DNA of 64,000 nt from Cryobacterium cheniae (GTDB lineage Bacteria; Actinomycetota; Actinomycetes; Actinomycetales; Microbacteriaceae). The notes under the pieces are model-generated. The model was not told the origin of the DNA. It was given only the letters and a program-made list of their open reading frames with translations, and ran no database searches. This document shows, piece by piece, positions 28,758 through 36,665 of this stretch. The DNA is taken from NCBI RefSeq assembly GCF_004403395.1, contig NZ_SOGN01000063.1, positions 1 through 64,000 of the forward strand. Direction: 5' to 3'. Positions within the stretch are counted from its first letter, which is position 1. Every line of letters starts with the position of its first letter. The position numbers and the translations under genes were made by a program.

Positions 28758-29648
28758 ATGCGAGTTCTCGTCTCCGGTGCGTCCGGACTGATCGGCACCG
28801 AGCTCTGCGCGCAGCTGCGCGCGGCCGGCCACACCGTTGCCCGGCTGGTGCGCCGCGATCCGCGCGGTGCCGACGAATTCCGCTGGAATCCGGCCACGTT
28901 GAGCATGGACGAGAGCGCCCTCGCCGGCGTCGACGCCGTGATCAACCTGTCGGGGGCATCCATTGCCCGTCTGCCGTGGACGAAGGCCTACCGCCGGGAG
29001 ATCCTCGATTCGCGCGTGCAGGCCACGCGCACGCTGACGGATGCGATGGGCCGGCAGGCGACCCCGCCGGCCGTGCTGCTCAATGCGTCGGCCGTGGGCA
29101 TCTACGGCGACCGCCCGAACGAGGTGCTCACCGAGAACTCCCCCGCCGGCACCGATTTCCTGGCCAAGGTCACCAGCGCCTGGGAGGCCGAGGCGGGACG
29201 CGCGCCCCAGTCGACCCGGGTCGTGACTCTCCGCACCGGACTGGTCATCGCCCGGGGCGGCGCCTTGAAACCGCTCCTGCCGATCGTCAAGCTCGGCCTG
29301 GGCGGCCCGCTGGGCCACGGCACCCAGCACTGGCCGTGGATCAGCCTGCACGATGAGGCCGCGGCCTTCGTGCACCTGCTCACCTCGACGCTGTCCGGCC
29401 CGGTCAACCTGGTCGGCCCCACGCCGGCCACCGCCAACGACGTCATCCGCGCGGTCTCGGCCGGGCTGCACCGCCCGTTCCTGGTGCCGGTGCCGGAATT
29501 CGTGTTGACGCTCGCACTGCAGGACGCCGCCCGCGCGCTGCTGCTCGCCGACCAGCAGATCGTGCCGGACCGCCTGCAGAAGGACGGTTTCGTCTTCACG
29601 CACAAGACCGCGGCCGAGGCCGTGACCTGGATGCTCAGCCACCCGTAG
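28758..29648 (+). CDS. TIGR01777 family NAD-dependent epimerase (SDR39U1-like)
   Basis: Short-chain dehydrogenase/epimerase-like protein of 296 residues. The Rossmann motif GASGLIG is near the N-terminus, and NLSGASI and SAVGIYGDR follow. The C-terminal DUF1731 part begins around GPVNLVGPTPATANDV. It is related to SulA-type and SDR39U1 proteins; substrates are unknown. It starts 16 bases after osmC and probably shares its transcript. It converges with the TPR-like gene at 29686. Confidence 0.88.
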   Translation: MRVLVSGASGLIGTELCAQLRAAGHTVARLVRRDPRGADEFRWNPATLSMDESALAGVDAVINLSGASIARLPWTKAYRREILDSRVQATRTLTDAMGRQATPPAVLLNASAVGIYGDRPNEVLTENSPAGTDFLAKVTSAWEAEAGRAPQSTRVVTLRTGLVIARGGALKPLLPIVKLGLGGPLGHGTQHWPWISLHDEAAAFVHLLTSTLSGPVNLVGPTPATANDVIRAVSAGLHRPFLVPVPEFVLTLALQDAARALLLADQQIVPDRLQKDGFVFTHKTAAEAVTWMLSHP

Positions 29649-29685
29649 GACTGCGCGTTCGGTGCCTGTTGGGATCTACCGGGAT

Positions 29686-30123
29686 CTAGGAGCGCTCGAG
29701 GGTGATCGCGGTGCGGATGGCGCCGCGGGCACGCCGGCGGTCCCCCGAGGAGTTGTAGGCCAGGCCGAGCCTGAACCAGGCGCGCCAGTCGTCGGGGGCG
29801 GCATCGACGGCCGCCCGATAGATCGGGAATTCGGCGTCGGCCGAATCCCGCAGGGGGCGCCCACTCGGCCGGATCGGCAGATTTTCGACCGGCAGCCCGC
29901 CCTCGGCCTCGAGCCGACGCACGAGCCGTGCGGAGTTGCGCCCGAATCGGAGCTCGGCGACCAGCGCCCAGACTCCGACCAGCGGGAGCACGAGCAGCGC
30001 CACCCCGATCACGATGCCGACGATTTCGCCGCTCTGCAGGAACAACACCGCCCGCCAGCCGACCAGGACCAGGTAGAACACCAGCAGCAGGGCCATCAGG
30101 CCCGCTGCGACGCGGCCCTTCAT
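29686..30123 (-). CDS. Membrane protein with TPR-like C-terminus
   Basis: Protein of 145 residues with two N-terminal membrane segments (about 7-28 and 33-58). The C-terminal cytosolic part resembles one tetratricopeptide unit (DWRAWFRLGLAYNSSGDRRRA). The ATG overlaps the dapB stop by four bases, so the two are translationally coupled. Proteins like this follow dapB in several actinobacteria. No enzymatic motif is present, and the function is unknown; a scaffold or interaction role is possible. Confidence 0.7.
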   Translation of the reverse strand: MKGRVAAGLMALLLVFYLVLVGWRAVLFLQSGEIVGIVIGVALLVLPLVGVWALVAELRFGRNSARLVRRLEAEGGLPVENLPIRPSGRPLRDSADAEFPIYRAAVDAAPDDWRAWFRLGLAYNSSGDRRRARGAIRTAITLERS

Positions 30124-30869
30124 TTGGACGCCTCGCCCAGTCCGAGGTCGATGATCTGGTCCAGTCCCACGGTCACGCCGACGGCCGTGCGGGTGGCGGC
30201 CAGCGCCAGCAGGATGCCGCGCTCGTAGGACGCGGCCGACAGGGTGTTGTGGCTGATGGTGAGGGTTTCCCCCGCGCCGCCGAAGATCACGTCCTGGCGG
30301 GCGAGCATGCCGTCGAGGCGCAGACTGTGAACGGGGATGCTCGACACCTGCTGGCCGCGGGCGCGCTGGTCGGTGTGCGACGCCGAAACCGGCCCGATCT
30401 CGGCCCGGGCCCGCCCGATCAGCTCGGCGGTGCGCACGGCCGTGCCGGACGGGGAGTCGACCTTGCCGGCCCGGTGGGCCTCGACGATCTCGATCGAGTC
30501 GAAGAAGCGGGCGACGAGCACCGAGAGGCCGGTCGCGATGACCGATCCGATCGAGAAGTTGGGGATGATGACGACGCCGATCTCGTTCTGCCCGGCGAGG
30601 CGGGCGGACAGGGCGTCGATGCGGTTCTGCGACCAGCCGGAGGTGCCCACGAGCACCCGCAGGCCGTGGTCGACGGCGAAGTCGACCACGCTCTGGCTGA
30701 CCCCGGGCAGGGTCAGGTCGATCACGATCTCCGCCGCGAGCATCTCGGACAGGTCGCTCTTCGAGTTCAGCCCGGCGACGAGTTCGTACTCATCGGACCG
30801 CTCGACGAGACCCGAGACCAGGCGGCCCATCGTTCCCGATACGCCGACGATGGCCACCCGTGTTTTCAT
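30120..30869 (-). CDS. dapB: 4-hydroxy-tetrahydrodipicolinate reductase DapB
   Basis: Reductase of 249 residues in lysine/peptidoglycan precursor synthesis. The nucleotide-binding motif VGVSGTMGR is at the N-terminus. The catalytic motif reads EAHRAGKVDSPSGTA. The conserved His and Lys of E-x-H-H-x2-K are retained, but the second His is Arg here. The ATG gene start is 44 bases from the divergent acetyltransferase. Together with dapA and dapF nearby, much of the pathway is in this region. Confidence 0.93.
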   Translation of the reverse strand: MKTRVAIVGVSGTMGRLVSGLVERSDEYELVAGLNSKSDLSEMLAAEIVIDLTLPGVSQSVVDFAVDHGLRVLVGTSGWSQNRIDALSARLAGQNEIGVVIIPNFSIGSVIATGLSVLVARFFDSIEIVEAHRAGKVDSPSGTAVRTAELIGRARAEIGPVSASHTDQRARGQQVSSIPVHSLRLDGMLARQDVIFGGAGETLTISHNTLSAASYERGILLALAATRTAVGVTVGLDQIIDLGLGEASK

Positions 30870-30913
30870 GAATCCAATCTATCAATCCCGGGGCATCGAG
30901 TTAGCCTTGGGCC

Positions 30914-31447
30914 ATGCCTGACACTCCCACCCTTGCCTTCAGCGAAGTGTCGGTGACGGATGCCGGCTCCATCGTGCTGCTCACCCAGTACTTCAGCGAT
31001 CGGGAGTCCAGCTTCCCGTCCGCGCAGGGCCGGTACCGCACCACGTTCCCCGATCCGGCCCAGTTCCTGCCGCCATCCGGAGTGTTCCTGCTGGTCAGCG
31101 AGAAGAAGGGACCGGCCGAACGGGCGTTTGTGGGGTGCGGCGGCATCCGTCGGCTCGAGGATTCCCCGGCCGGTCGGCCGCGATTCGAGATCAAGCACCT
31201 GTGGCTGCAGCCGCAGGTGCGGGGGCGCGGCTGGGGCCAGGCGCTGCTCGCCGAGCTCGAACGACGCGCCCGGTCCTTCGGCGCGGACGAGGTCGTGCTG
31301 GACACCAACGCGAGCCTGACCGCGGCCGGGGCGCTGTACGCGCGGTCGGGCTACGAGTCGTGCCCGCCGTACAACGACAACCCGAACGCCACGAACTGGT
31401 ACCGGAAGAGCCTCACCCCGGCGACGGCAGGGGCCGAGTCGAGCTAG
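30914..31447 (+). CDS. GNAT family N-acetyltransferase
   Basis: Protein of 177 residues with a GNAT core. The acetyl-CoA pyrophosphate loop is seen in LQPQVRGRGWGQALL (Q/R-x2-G-x-G/A), followed by the ELERRARS helix and a LYARSGYESCPPYND ending typical of this fold. The acceptor substrate cannot be told. It is divergent from dapB, and its stop overlaps that of the convergent phosphatase gene by four bases. Confidence 0.87.
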   Translation: MPDTPTLAFSEVSVTDAGSIVLLTQYFSDRESSFPSAQGRYRTTFPDPAQFLPPSGVFLLVSEKKGPAERAFVGCGGIRRLEDSPAGRPRFEIKHLWLQPQVRGRGWGQALLAELERRARSFGADEVVLDTNASLTAAGALYARSGYESCPPYNDNPNATNWYRKSLTPATAGAESS

Positions 31448-32046
31448 AACAGGAGCGGGTCCGGCAGGCCGGTGCGCAGCTCCACCGGAAGGTGGCCGGT
31501 GTCGTTGTGGGTCAGCAGGGTCCACGGGCGGCCCGGCTTCTGGTGCAGCACGGTGAGGCCGCAGTTGGCCTGGTTGATGCTGATCCAGCGCCAGTCCGGG
31601 GCGCCGAGCACCTCGCGCACGAACCAGGCGATGACGAAGTTGTGGGTGATCAGCAGGTCGTGGCGTTCGCCACGGCGCGGCTGGAGGAACTCGGCCACTG
31701 CGTCGCCCATCTGCGCGCTGCCGGCCTCGATATCGGCCTCGCTGACACCGCCGAAGAAGGGGGCGTAGGCCGACGGTGTCTCCGGCGCCCGCCCGGAGGG
31801 GATGCAGTCGAAGAGCAGCGGGCTCGGCTTCGAGGTCAGCGCCGGCAGGCGCTGCGCGATGATCTTCGCCGTCTCGGCGGCGCGCTGCAGCGGCGAGTGC
31901 CAGGCGTCCGTGAACGGCACGCCGCCGAGCCGCTCCGCGATCAGTTGCGCCTGCCGGGTGCCGCGCGCCGACAGCGGCCCGTCGGGCATGCCGTGCTCGG
32001 CATCCTGCTGCTCACCGTGTCGAACGAGGTAAATGTAGTGGTGCAA
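31444..32046 (-). CDS. Histidine phosphatase (phosphoglycerate mutase-like) family protein
   Basis: Protein of about 200 residues with the branch-1 histidine phosphatase fold. The phospho-acceptor motif is LVRHGE at the N-terminus, and the second histidine is in LLITHNFVIAW. The LSARGTRQAQL and SPLQRAAETA motifs of the family are present. The start is uncertain. The TTG at 32046 is favoured because GAGAGA lies five bases before it, but a TTG ten codons upstream is also open. The substrate is unknown. The gene follows the M16 peptidase gene. Confidence 0.83.
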   Translation of the reverse strand: MHHYIYLVRHGEQQDAEHGMPDGPLSARGTRQAQLIAERLGGVPFTDAWHSPLQRAAETAKIIAQRLPALTSKPSPLLFDCIPSGRAPETPSAYAPFFGGVSEADIEAGSAQMGDAVAEFLQPRRGERHDLLITHNFVIAWFVREVLGAPDWRWISINQANCGLTVLHQKPGRPWTLLTHNDTGHLPVELRTGLPDPLLF

Positions 32047-32106
32047 GGTGATCTCTCTCAGTCCGACGCCACACAACGGTGGGTGGCCTCGGCACTAGGT
32101 TTCGGT

Positions 32107-32166
32107 GGTTCTGGTCTCGAAGGTTCGGGTGTCGAACGTGCTGGTCTCGAACGTGCTGGTCAGGAT
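32107..32166. repeat. 15-bp tandem repeat, four imperfect copies, at the M16 gene 3' end
   Basis: Four tandem units lie across the M16 stop codon and into the gap before the phosphatase gene: GGTTCTGGTCTCGAA, GGTTCGGGTGTCGAA, CGTGCTGGTCTCGAA and CGTGCTGGTCAGGAT. The period is exactly 15 and the units differ by 2-5 bases. The part beyond the stop is untranslated in this frame. Confidence 0.8.
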
Positions 32167-33515
32167 CGCGCGGAAGTCGGCACGATCGCGGCGAAGACGT
32201 CGTCGTCGAGCGCGCCGACGGCGGAGATGGAGAGCGGCCCGGCCGCCAGTTCACAGGCGAGGTTCCGAACGTCCTCGGCCGTGACGCGTGCGAGCCGGCG
32301 GAGGGCCTCGTCAAGGTCGATGAACTCACCGAGGGTGATCTCGGAGCGGCCGAGCCGGGACATCCGGGTGTCGGAATCTTCGAGGGCGAGAGCGGATGCC
32401 CCGGACAGCTGGCCCCCGGCCCGCTTCATCTCGTCGGCCGTCACGCCGTGCTCGGCGAGCCGGTGCAGCTCGCCCAGCATCAGCTCGGCCACCTGGCCGG
32501 CCTTCGCCGGCGTGCAGCCCGCATACATGCCGAACAGGCCCGCATCGGAGTAGCCGGGCGCGAAGGAATAGACCGAGTAGGCCAGACCGCGCTTCTCGCG
32601 GACCTCCTGGAACAGGCGCGAGGACATTCCCCCGCCGAAGATCGAGGTGAGCACGCTCATGGTGACGCGCCGGTCGTCGGTGGCCAGCAGGCCGGGGAAG
32701 CCCATCAGCATGTTCGCCTGCTCGAGCGGCCGGCGCACGATGGTGACCGGAGCCCCCTGGCTGAGGGCGACCGGCGCGCCGGACCGCCGGCCGACCGGGG
32801 ATGCGGAGACGCTGAGGTCCCAGCCGGCGAGGGCGAGGGACCGGGTGACGGCGGCGACCAGCACGTCGTGGTCGACCGCGCCGGCCACGGTGACGACCAG
32901 GTCTTGCGGGCGGTAGTTCGCCCGGTAGTGCTCCAGCACGGCGGCGTGGGAGGCCGCGCGGATCGTGTCGGGGCTGCCGCCGATCGGCCGCCCGAGCGCA
33001 TGTTCGCCCATGACGGCTTCGAAGAAGCGCTCGTTGGCGACGTCGGCCGGGTCGTCGTCGGCCATGGCGAGCTCTTCGAGGATGACGGCGCGCTCGTTCT
33101 CGAACTCGACCGGGTCGAGCAGCGATGAGGTGAGCATGTCGGTGAGCACCTCGACCGCCATCGGCAGGTCCCGGTCCTGCACCTTGGCGTAGTAGCAGGT
33201 GTATTCCTTGGCGGTCATCGCGTTGTGCTCGCCGCCGACCGAGTCGAAGGCGATCGCGATGTCGAGTGCGGTGCGCTTGGCTGTGCCTTTGAAGAGAAGG
33301 TGTTCCAGAAAGTGCGTTGACCCGAAGTGGCCGGGCTCCTCATCGCGGGAGCCGACCGCGACCCAGTAGCCGATGGTCAGGCTGCGGCTGCCGGGAACAT
33401 GCTCCGACACGATGCGCACACCGCTCGGCAACACGCTGCGGCGCACCAAAGATTCACCTGCCGCTCGGAACGAGAGTTCGGGCAAGTCCAGAGGGAATTC
33501 GACGGCACCGTTCAT
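32160..33515 (-). CDS. M16 family zinc metallopeptidase (pitrilysin type)
   Basis: Protein of 451 residues with the inverted zinc motif HFLEH in STHFLEHLLFKGT, the distal glutamate in the ERAVILEELAMADDD region, and the R/Y-containing GLAYSVYSF stretch of the second half. These processing peptidases cleave peptides in a clamshell chamber. In Streptomyces and many actinobacteria the gene sits directly between pnp and dapB. Here dapB is close by, but pnp is 28 kb away. The 3' end carries a 15-base tandem repeat. Confidence 0.93.
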   Translation of the reverse strand: MNGAVEFPLDLPELSFRAAGESLVRRSVLPSGVRIVSEHVPGSRSLTIGYWVAVGSRDEEPGHFGSTHFLEHLLFKGTAKRTALDIAIAFDSVGGEHNAMTAKEYTCYYAKVQDRDLPMAVEVLTDMLTSSLLDPVEFENERAVILEELAMADDDPADVANERFFEAVMGEHALGRPIGGSPDTIRAASHAAVLEHYRANYRPQDLVVTVAGAVDHDVLVAAVTRSLALAGWDLSVSASPVGRRSGAPVALSQGAPVTIVRRPLEQANMLMGFPGLLATDDRRVTMSVLTSIFGGGMSSRLFQEVREKRGLAYSVYSFAPGYSDAGLFGMYAGCTPAKAGQVAELMLGELHRLAEHGVTADEMKRAGGQLSGASALALEDSDTRMSRLGRSEITLGEFIDLDEALRRLARVTAEDVRNLACELAAGPLSISAVGALDDDVFAAIVPTSARS

Positions 33516-33572
33516 GACTCCTCCACCTTACGTCACACCCCCGGCGCAGCCCGGGTGCCGGCGCCGGTCGTC

Positions 33573-33591
33573 GGCCGACCCCGGGTCGGCC
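33573..33591 (-). terminator. GC-rich hairpin after the aldo/keto reductase gene
   Basis: GGCCGACC and GGTCGGCC form an inverted repeat immediately after the stop of the reductase gene, upstream of the M16 gene. It lacks a U-tract. It may slow or end transcription into the M16 gene. Confidence 0.4.
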
Positions 33592-33592
33592 T

Positions 33593-34717
33593 TCAGGCCG
33601 AGATTCGGTCGAGGTCCACCATGTCGCTGCGGGTCAGCCGGACGCCGGCCGCCGCCACGAGGGCGTCGACCTGCTCGGGCCTGCTGGCGCTGGCCACCGG
33701 CGCCACGACCGGGCCGCGTGCGAGCAGCCACGCGATCGCGATCGCCGCCGGCGCCGCCGAGTGTTCCTCGGCGATGCGGTCCAGCACGGCGAGCACGCGC
33801 AACCCGCCGCGGTTGAGGTATTTGGCTCCGCGGGCGCTGCGGGTGGTTTTCTCCAGGTCGGCCTTCGACCGGTACCGGCCGGCCAGGAATCCGTGGGCGA
33901 GCGCGAAATAGGGCAGCACGGCCATTCCCTGAGCCCGGGTGACGAGAGCCAGCGATGATTCGAACGACGTGCGGTGCAGGAGGCTGTACTGCGTTTGCAG
34001 GGCCACGAAGCGGGGCAATCCGTTGGCCGCGAGCACCCGGGCCTCCATCATGCGTTCGGCGGAGAAATTGGAGGCGGCGAGGTAACGCACCTGGCCGCGC
34101 CGCATGAGCACGTCGACGGCACCCAGGCTCTCTTCCAGCGGCACGGTCGGGTCGTCGAAGTGGAAGTGCAGCAGGTCGATGTAGTCCGTTCCCAGCCGTT
34201 CGAGGGAGGCGTGCACGGCGCCGATGATGCTGCGGGAGGAGAGCCCCGGGTTGTCGAGGTTCTTGCCGATCTTGGTGGCGATGACGGTGCTGTCGCGGGT
34301 TCTCCGGGAGCGCAGCCACGACCCGATGATCACCTCGCTGCGGCCGGAGGTGTAGCTGTCGGCCGTGTCGAGGAAGTTGCCGGCCAGGTCGCGGTGACGA
34401 TCGAGGATGCGGTGGCTCGTGGCGCCGTCGGCCGTCCACCCGAACACACTCGTGCCGAGGGCCAGCGGGTGCACGGTGAGGTCGGTGTCGGCGATCGTGC
34501 GGCGGAGCGCGAGAGGGGAAGCGCCGGTCGCGGGCGGTGTCGCCGCGCCGGGGAGCGTGGGCAGAATCGGCAACCCTGACGGGGGCGCCGACGGGAGCGC
34601 CACCGGGAGATCAGCCAGCGGTGCGGCGGGCCGGTCGGTCGTCTCGATGGAGTGGGAGAGCGGTGACGGGGCGTGCGACGTCACTCGGTGGGAACCGTGC
34701 ATGGTCGGACGCGGCAT
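33593..34717 (-). CDS. Aldo/keto reductase with proline/alanine-rich N-terminus
   Basis: Protein of up to 374 residues. The (beta/alpha)8 aldo/keto reductase domain begins near residue 70. It shows the family aspartate/tyrosine region (NFLDTADSYTSGRSE), the lysine in VIATKIGKN and the histidine in LLHFHFDD. NADPH-dependent carbonyl reduction is expected; the substrate is unknown. About 70 residues before the domain are of low complexity and proline/alanine rich. The true start might lie inside, although no clear ribosome site marks one. It is divergent from prfC. Confidence 0.85.
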   Translation of the reverse strand: MPRPTMHGSHRVTSHAPSPLSHSIETTDRPAAPLADLPVALPSAPPSGLPILPTLPGAATPPATGASPLALRRTIADTDLTVHPLALGTSVFGWTADGATSHRILDRHRDLAGNFLDTADSYTSGRSEVIIGSWLRSRRTRDSTVIATKIGKNLDNPGLSSRSIIGAVHASLERLGTDYIDLLHFHFDDPTVPLEESLGAVDVLMRRGQVRYLAASNFSAERMMEARVLAANGLPRFVALQTQYSLLHRTSFESSLALVTRAQGMAVLPYFALAHGFLAGRYRSKADLEKTTRSARGAKYLNRGGLRVLAVLDRIAEEHSAAPAAIAIAWLLARGPVVAPVASASRPEQVDALVAAAGVRLTRSDMVDLDRISA

Positions 34718-34860
34718 CCGTTCTCTCCCTCCGGTCGGTTTGAGGGTATCCCCGGCGCGGATGGTTGCAAAGGACGCGCCTGGACCGTTACCAAACCGTT
34801 CCTGCGTCGGGTTCGCACCTGGCCACCGGATGGGTAGAAACAGTTCCCAGAGTGTGAAGT

Positions 34861-34866
34861 TACAAT
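34861..34866 (+). promoter_or_regulatory. Possible -10 element of prfC
   Basis: TACAAT matches the sigma-A -10 consensus at five of six positions. It lies in an AT-richer spot about 80 bases upstream of the prfC start. No convincing -35 hexamer is seen at the expected distance. Confidence 0.35.
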
Positions 34867-34945
34867 TGGAGGGAACCGATTCTTGAGTAGCGGCCGCCCA
34901 GGCAACGCCCCCCGCCTGCCCGAATCATCCGCGAAAGAAGGATCC

Positions 34946-36565
34946 ATGACGCAGCTCGCCGGCGTGTCCACGCCCGAGGTACTGACCGAAGCGCGCAGGC
35001 GACGCACCTTCGCCGTGATTTCGCACCCCGACGCGGGGAAGTCGACGCTCACCGAGGCGCTGCTGCTGCACGCGCGGGCCATCACCACGGCCGGCGCCAC
35101 GCACGGCAAGGCCGGCCGGCGCGGCACGGTCTCCGACTGGATGGCGATGGAGCAGGCCCGCGGGATCTCCGTGACCAGCGCGGCGATCCAGTTCGAGTAC
35201 CGCGACGCGGTGATCAACCTGGTGGACACCCCCGGGCACGCCGACTTCTCCGAGGACACGTTCCGCGTGCTCTCCGCCGTCGACGCCGCGGTCATGCTCG
35301 TGGACGCCAGCAAGGGTCTCGAGGTGCAGACCATGAAGCTCTTTGCGGTGTGCAAGCAGCGCGGCCTGCCGGTGATCACGGTCATCAACAAGTGGGACCG
35401 ACCCGGCGCCGAGGCGCTGGACCTGATGGACGAGATCCGGGAACGCACGGGCCTCCTGCCCACTCCCCTGACCTGGCCGGTCGGGGTGGCCGGGGACTTC
35501 CGCGGCGTGATCGACCGCTCGTCCAACGAGTTCATCCGCTTCCACCGCACCGCCGGCGGCGCGAAGACCGCGGAGCCCGAGCGCCTGAGCGTGGCCGTCG
35601 CGGCAGCCGAAGAGGGCGCCGCCTGGGTCACCGCCACCGAGGAATCCGAGTTGCTCGCCGAGGAGAGCCAGGACCACGACGAGGCCCGCTTCCTCGCGAA
35701 CGAGACCACGCCGGTGCTTTTCGCCGCGGCCGTGCTCAACTTCGGTGTTCAGCACATTCTGGACACCCTCGTGGACTTCGCGCCGGCCGCGGAAGCCCGG
35801 GAGGACGCATCCGGTGGCCACCGCCCCGTGGACAGCGCCTTCTCCGGTTTCGTGTTCAAGGTGCAGTCCGGGATGAACGCCTCGCACCGCGACCACGTCG
35901 CGTTCGTGCGGGTCTGCTCGGGCCAGTTCCGACGCGGGATGATCGTGACCCATGCGGCCAGCGGGCGCCCGTTCGCCACCAAGTACGCGCAGCACCTGTT
36001 CGGGCGCGAGCGCGAGGTGGCCGACGAGGCCTGGCCCGGCGACATCGTCGGTCTGGTCAACGCGTCCGCCCTGCGGGTGGGCGACTCGATCTTCGAGCTC
36101 GAACCGGTCGAATACCCGCCGCTGCCGATGTTCGCACCGGAGCACTTCCGGGTGGTCCGGTCCGCCGACTCCAGCAAGCACAAGCAGTTCCGCCGCGGAA
36201 TCGACCAACTCGACCACGAAGGCGTCATCCAGGTGCTCCGGTCGGAGTTGCGCGGTGACCAGGCACCGGTGCTCGGCGCGGTCGGCCCGATGCAGTTCGA
36301 GGTGGTGGAGGAACGGATGACGCACGACTTCGGCGCCGCCATCCGCACCGAGGCCTTGCCCTACCAGCTGGCCCGCCGCACCGACCGGGCGAGCGCCGAG
36401 ATCCTCGGCCACGACCGCCAGGTGGAGGTGCTGATGCGCTCCGACGGCACACTGCTCGCCCTGTTCAGCACCCCGTGGAGGCTGCGCAACACCGTGCGCG
36501 ACCACCCGGAGCTGATGCTGGAAGACCTCGCCACGGGCAGCAACGAGGTTCCCGCCGCGTACTAG
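34946..36565 (+). CDS. prfC: Peptide chain release factor 3
   Basis: Translational GTPase of 539 residues from the ATG at 34946 (MTQLAGVST), which has GAAGGA five bases upstream. RF3 recycles RF1/RF2 after termination. The G domain shows SHPDAGKSTLTEA (G1), DTPGHADF (G3) and NKWDRPG (G4). The RF3-specific lysine/arginine-rich ATHGKAGRRGTVSDWM loop is present. An in-frame TTG 63 bases earlier is less likely. prfC is patchily distributed in bacteria. Here it stands alone, between the divergent reductase and the convergent penicillin-binding protein gene. Confidence 0.94.
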   Translation: MTQLAGVSTPEVLTEARRRRTFAVISHPDAGKSTLTEALLLHARAITTAGATHGKAGRRGTVSDWMAMEQARGISVTSAAIQFEYRDAVINLVDTPGHADFSEDTFRVLSAVDAAVMLVDASKGLEVQTMKLFAVCKQRGLPVITVINKWDRPGAEALDLMDEIRERTGLLPTPLTWPVGVAGDFRGVIDRSSNEFIRFHRTAGGAKTAEPERLSVAVAAAEEGAAWVTATEESELLAEESQDHDEARFLANETTPVLFAAAVLNFGVQHILDTLVDFAPAAEAREDASGGHRPVDSAFSGFVFKVQSGMNASHRDHVAFVRVCSGQFRRGMIVTHAASGRPFATKYAQHLFGREREVADEAWPGDIVGLVNASALRVGDSIFELEPVEYPPLPMFAPEHFRVVRSADSSKHKQFRRGIDQLDHEGVIQVLRSELRGDQAPVLGAVGPMQFEVVEERMTHDFGAAIRTEALPYQLARRTDRASAEILGHDRQVEVLMRSDGTLLALFSTPWRLRNTVRDHPELMLEDLATGSNEVPAAY

Positions 36566-36574
36566 CGCCCCCGA

Positions 36575-36654
36575 CACCGGCGAGTGTTGCCCAATCGGAC
36601 AACTGTCGCCGGTGTGGCGGCAACAGTTGTCCGATTCGGGAACTTTTGCGGGTG
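36575..36654. repeat. Intergenic palindromic repeat element, copy A
   Basis: An 80-base hairpin element lies between the convergent prfC and penicillin-binding protein genes. Its perfect core arms are AATCGGACAACTGT (36593-36606) and ACAGTTGTCCGATT (36623-36636). Outer imperfect pairing (GCGAGTGTTGCCC / GGGAACTTTTGC) and CACC/GGTG ends extend it. A nested CGCC-ggtgt-GGCG lies in the loop. The core reappears in copy B at 61799-61862 (CAACAGTTGTCCGAATCGG). It could end transcription from both sides. Confidence 0.8.
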
Positions 36655-36665
36655 GACCGGGAGGG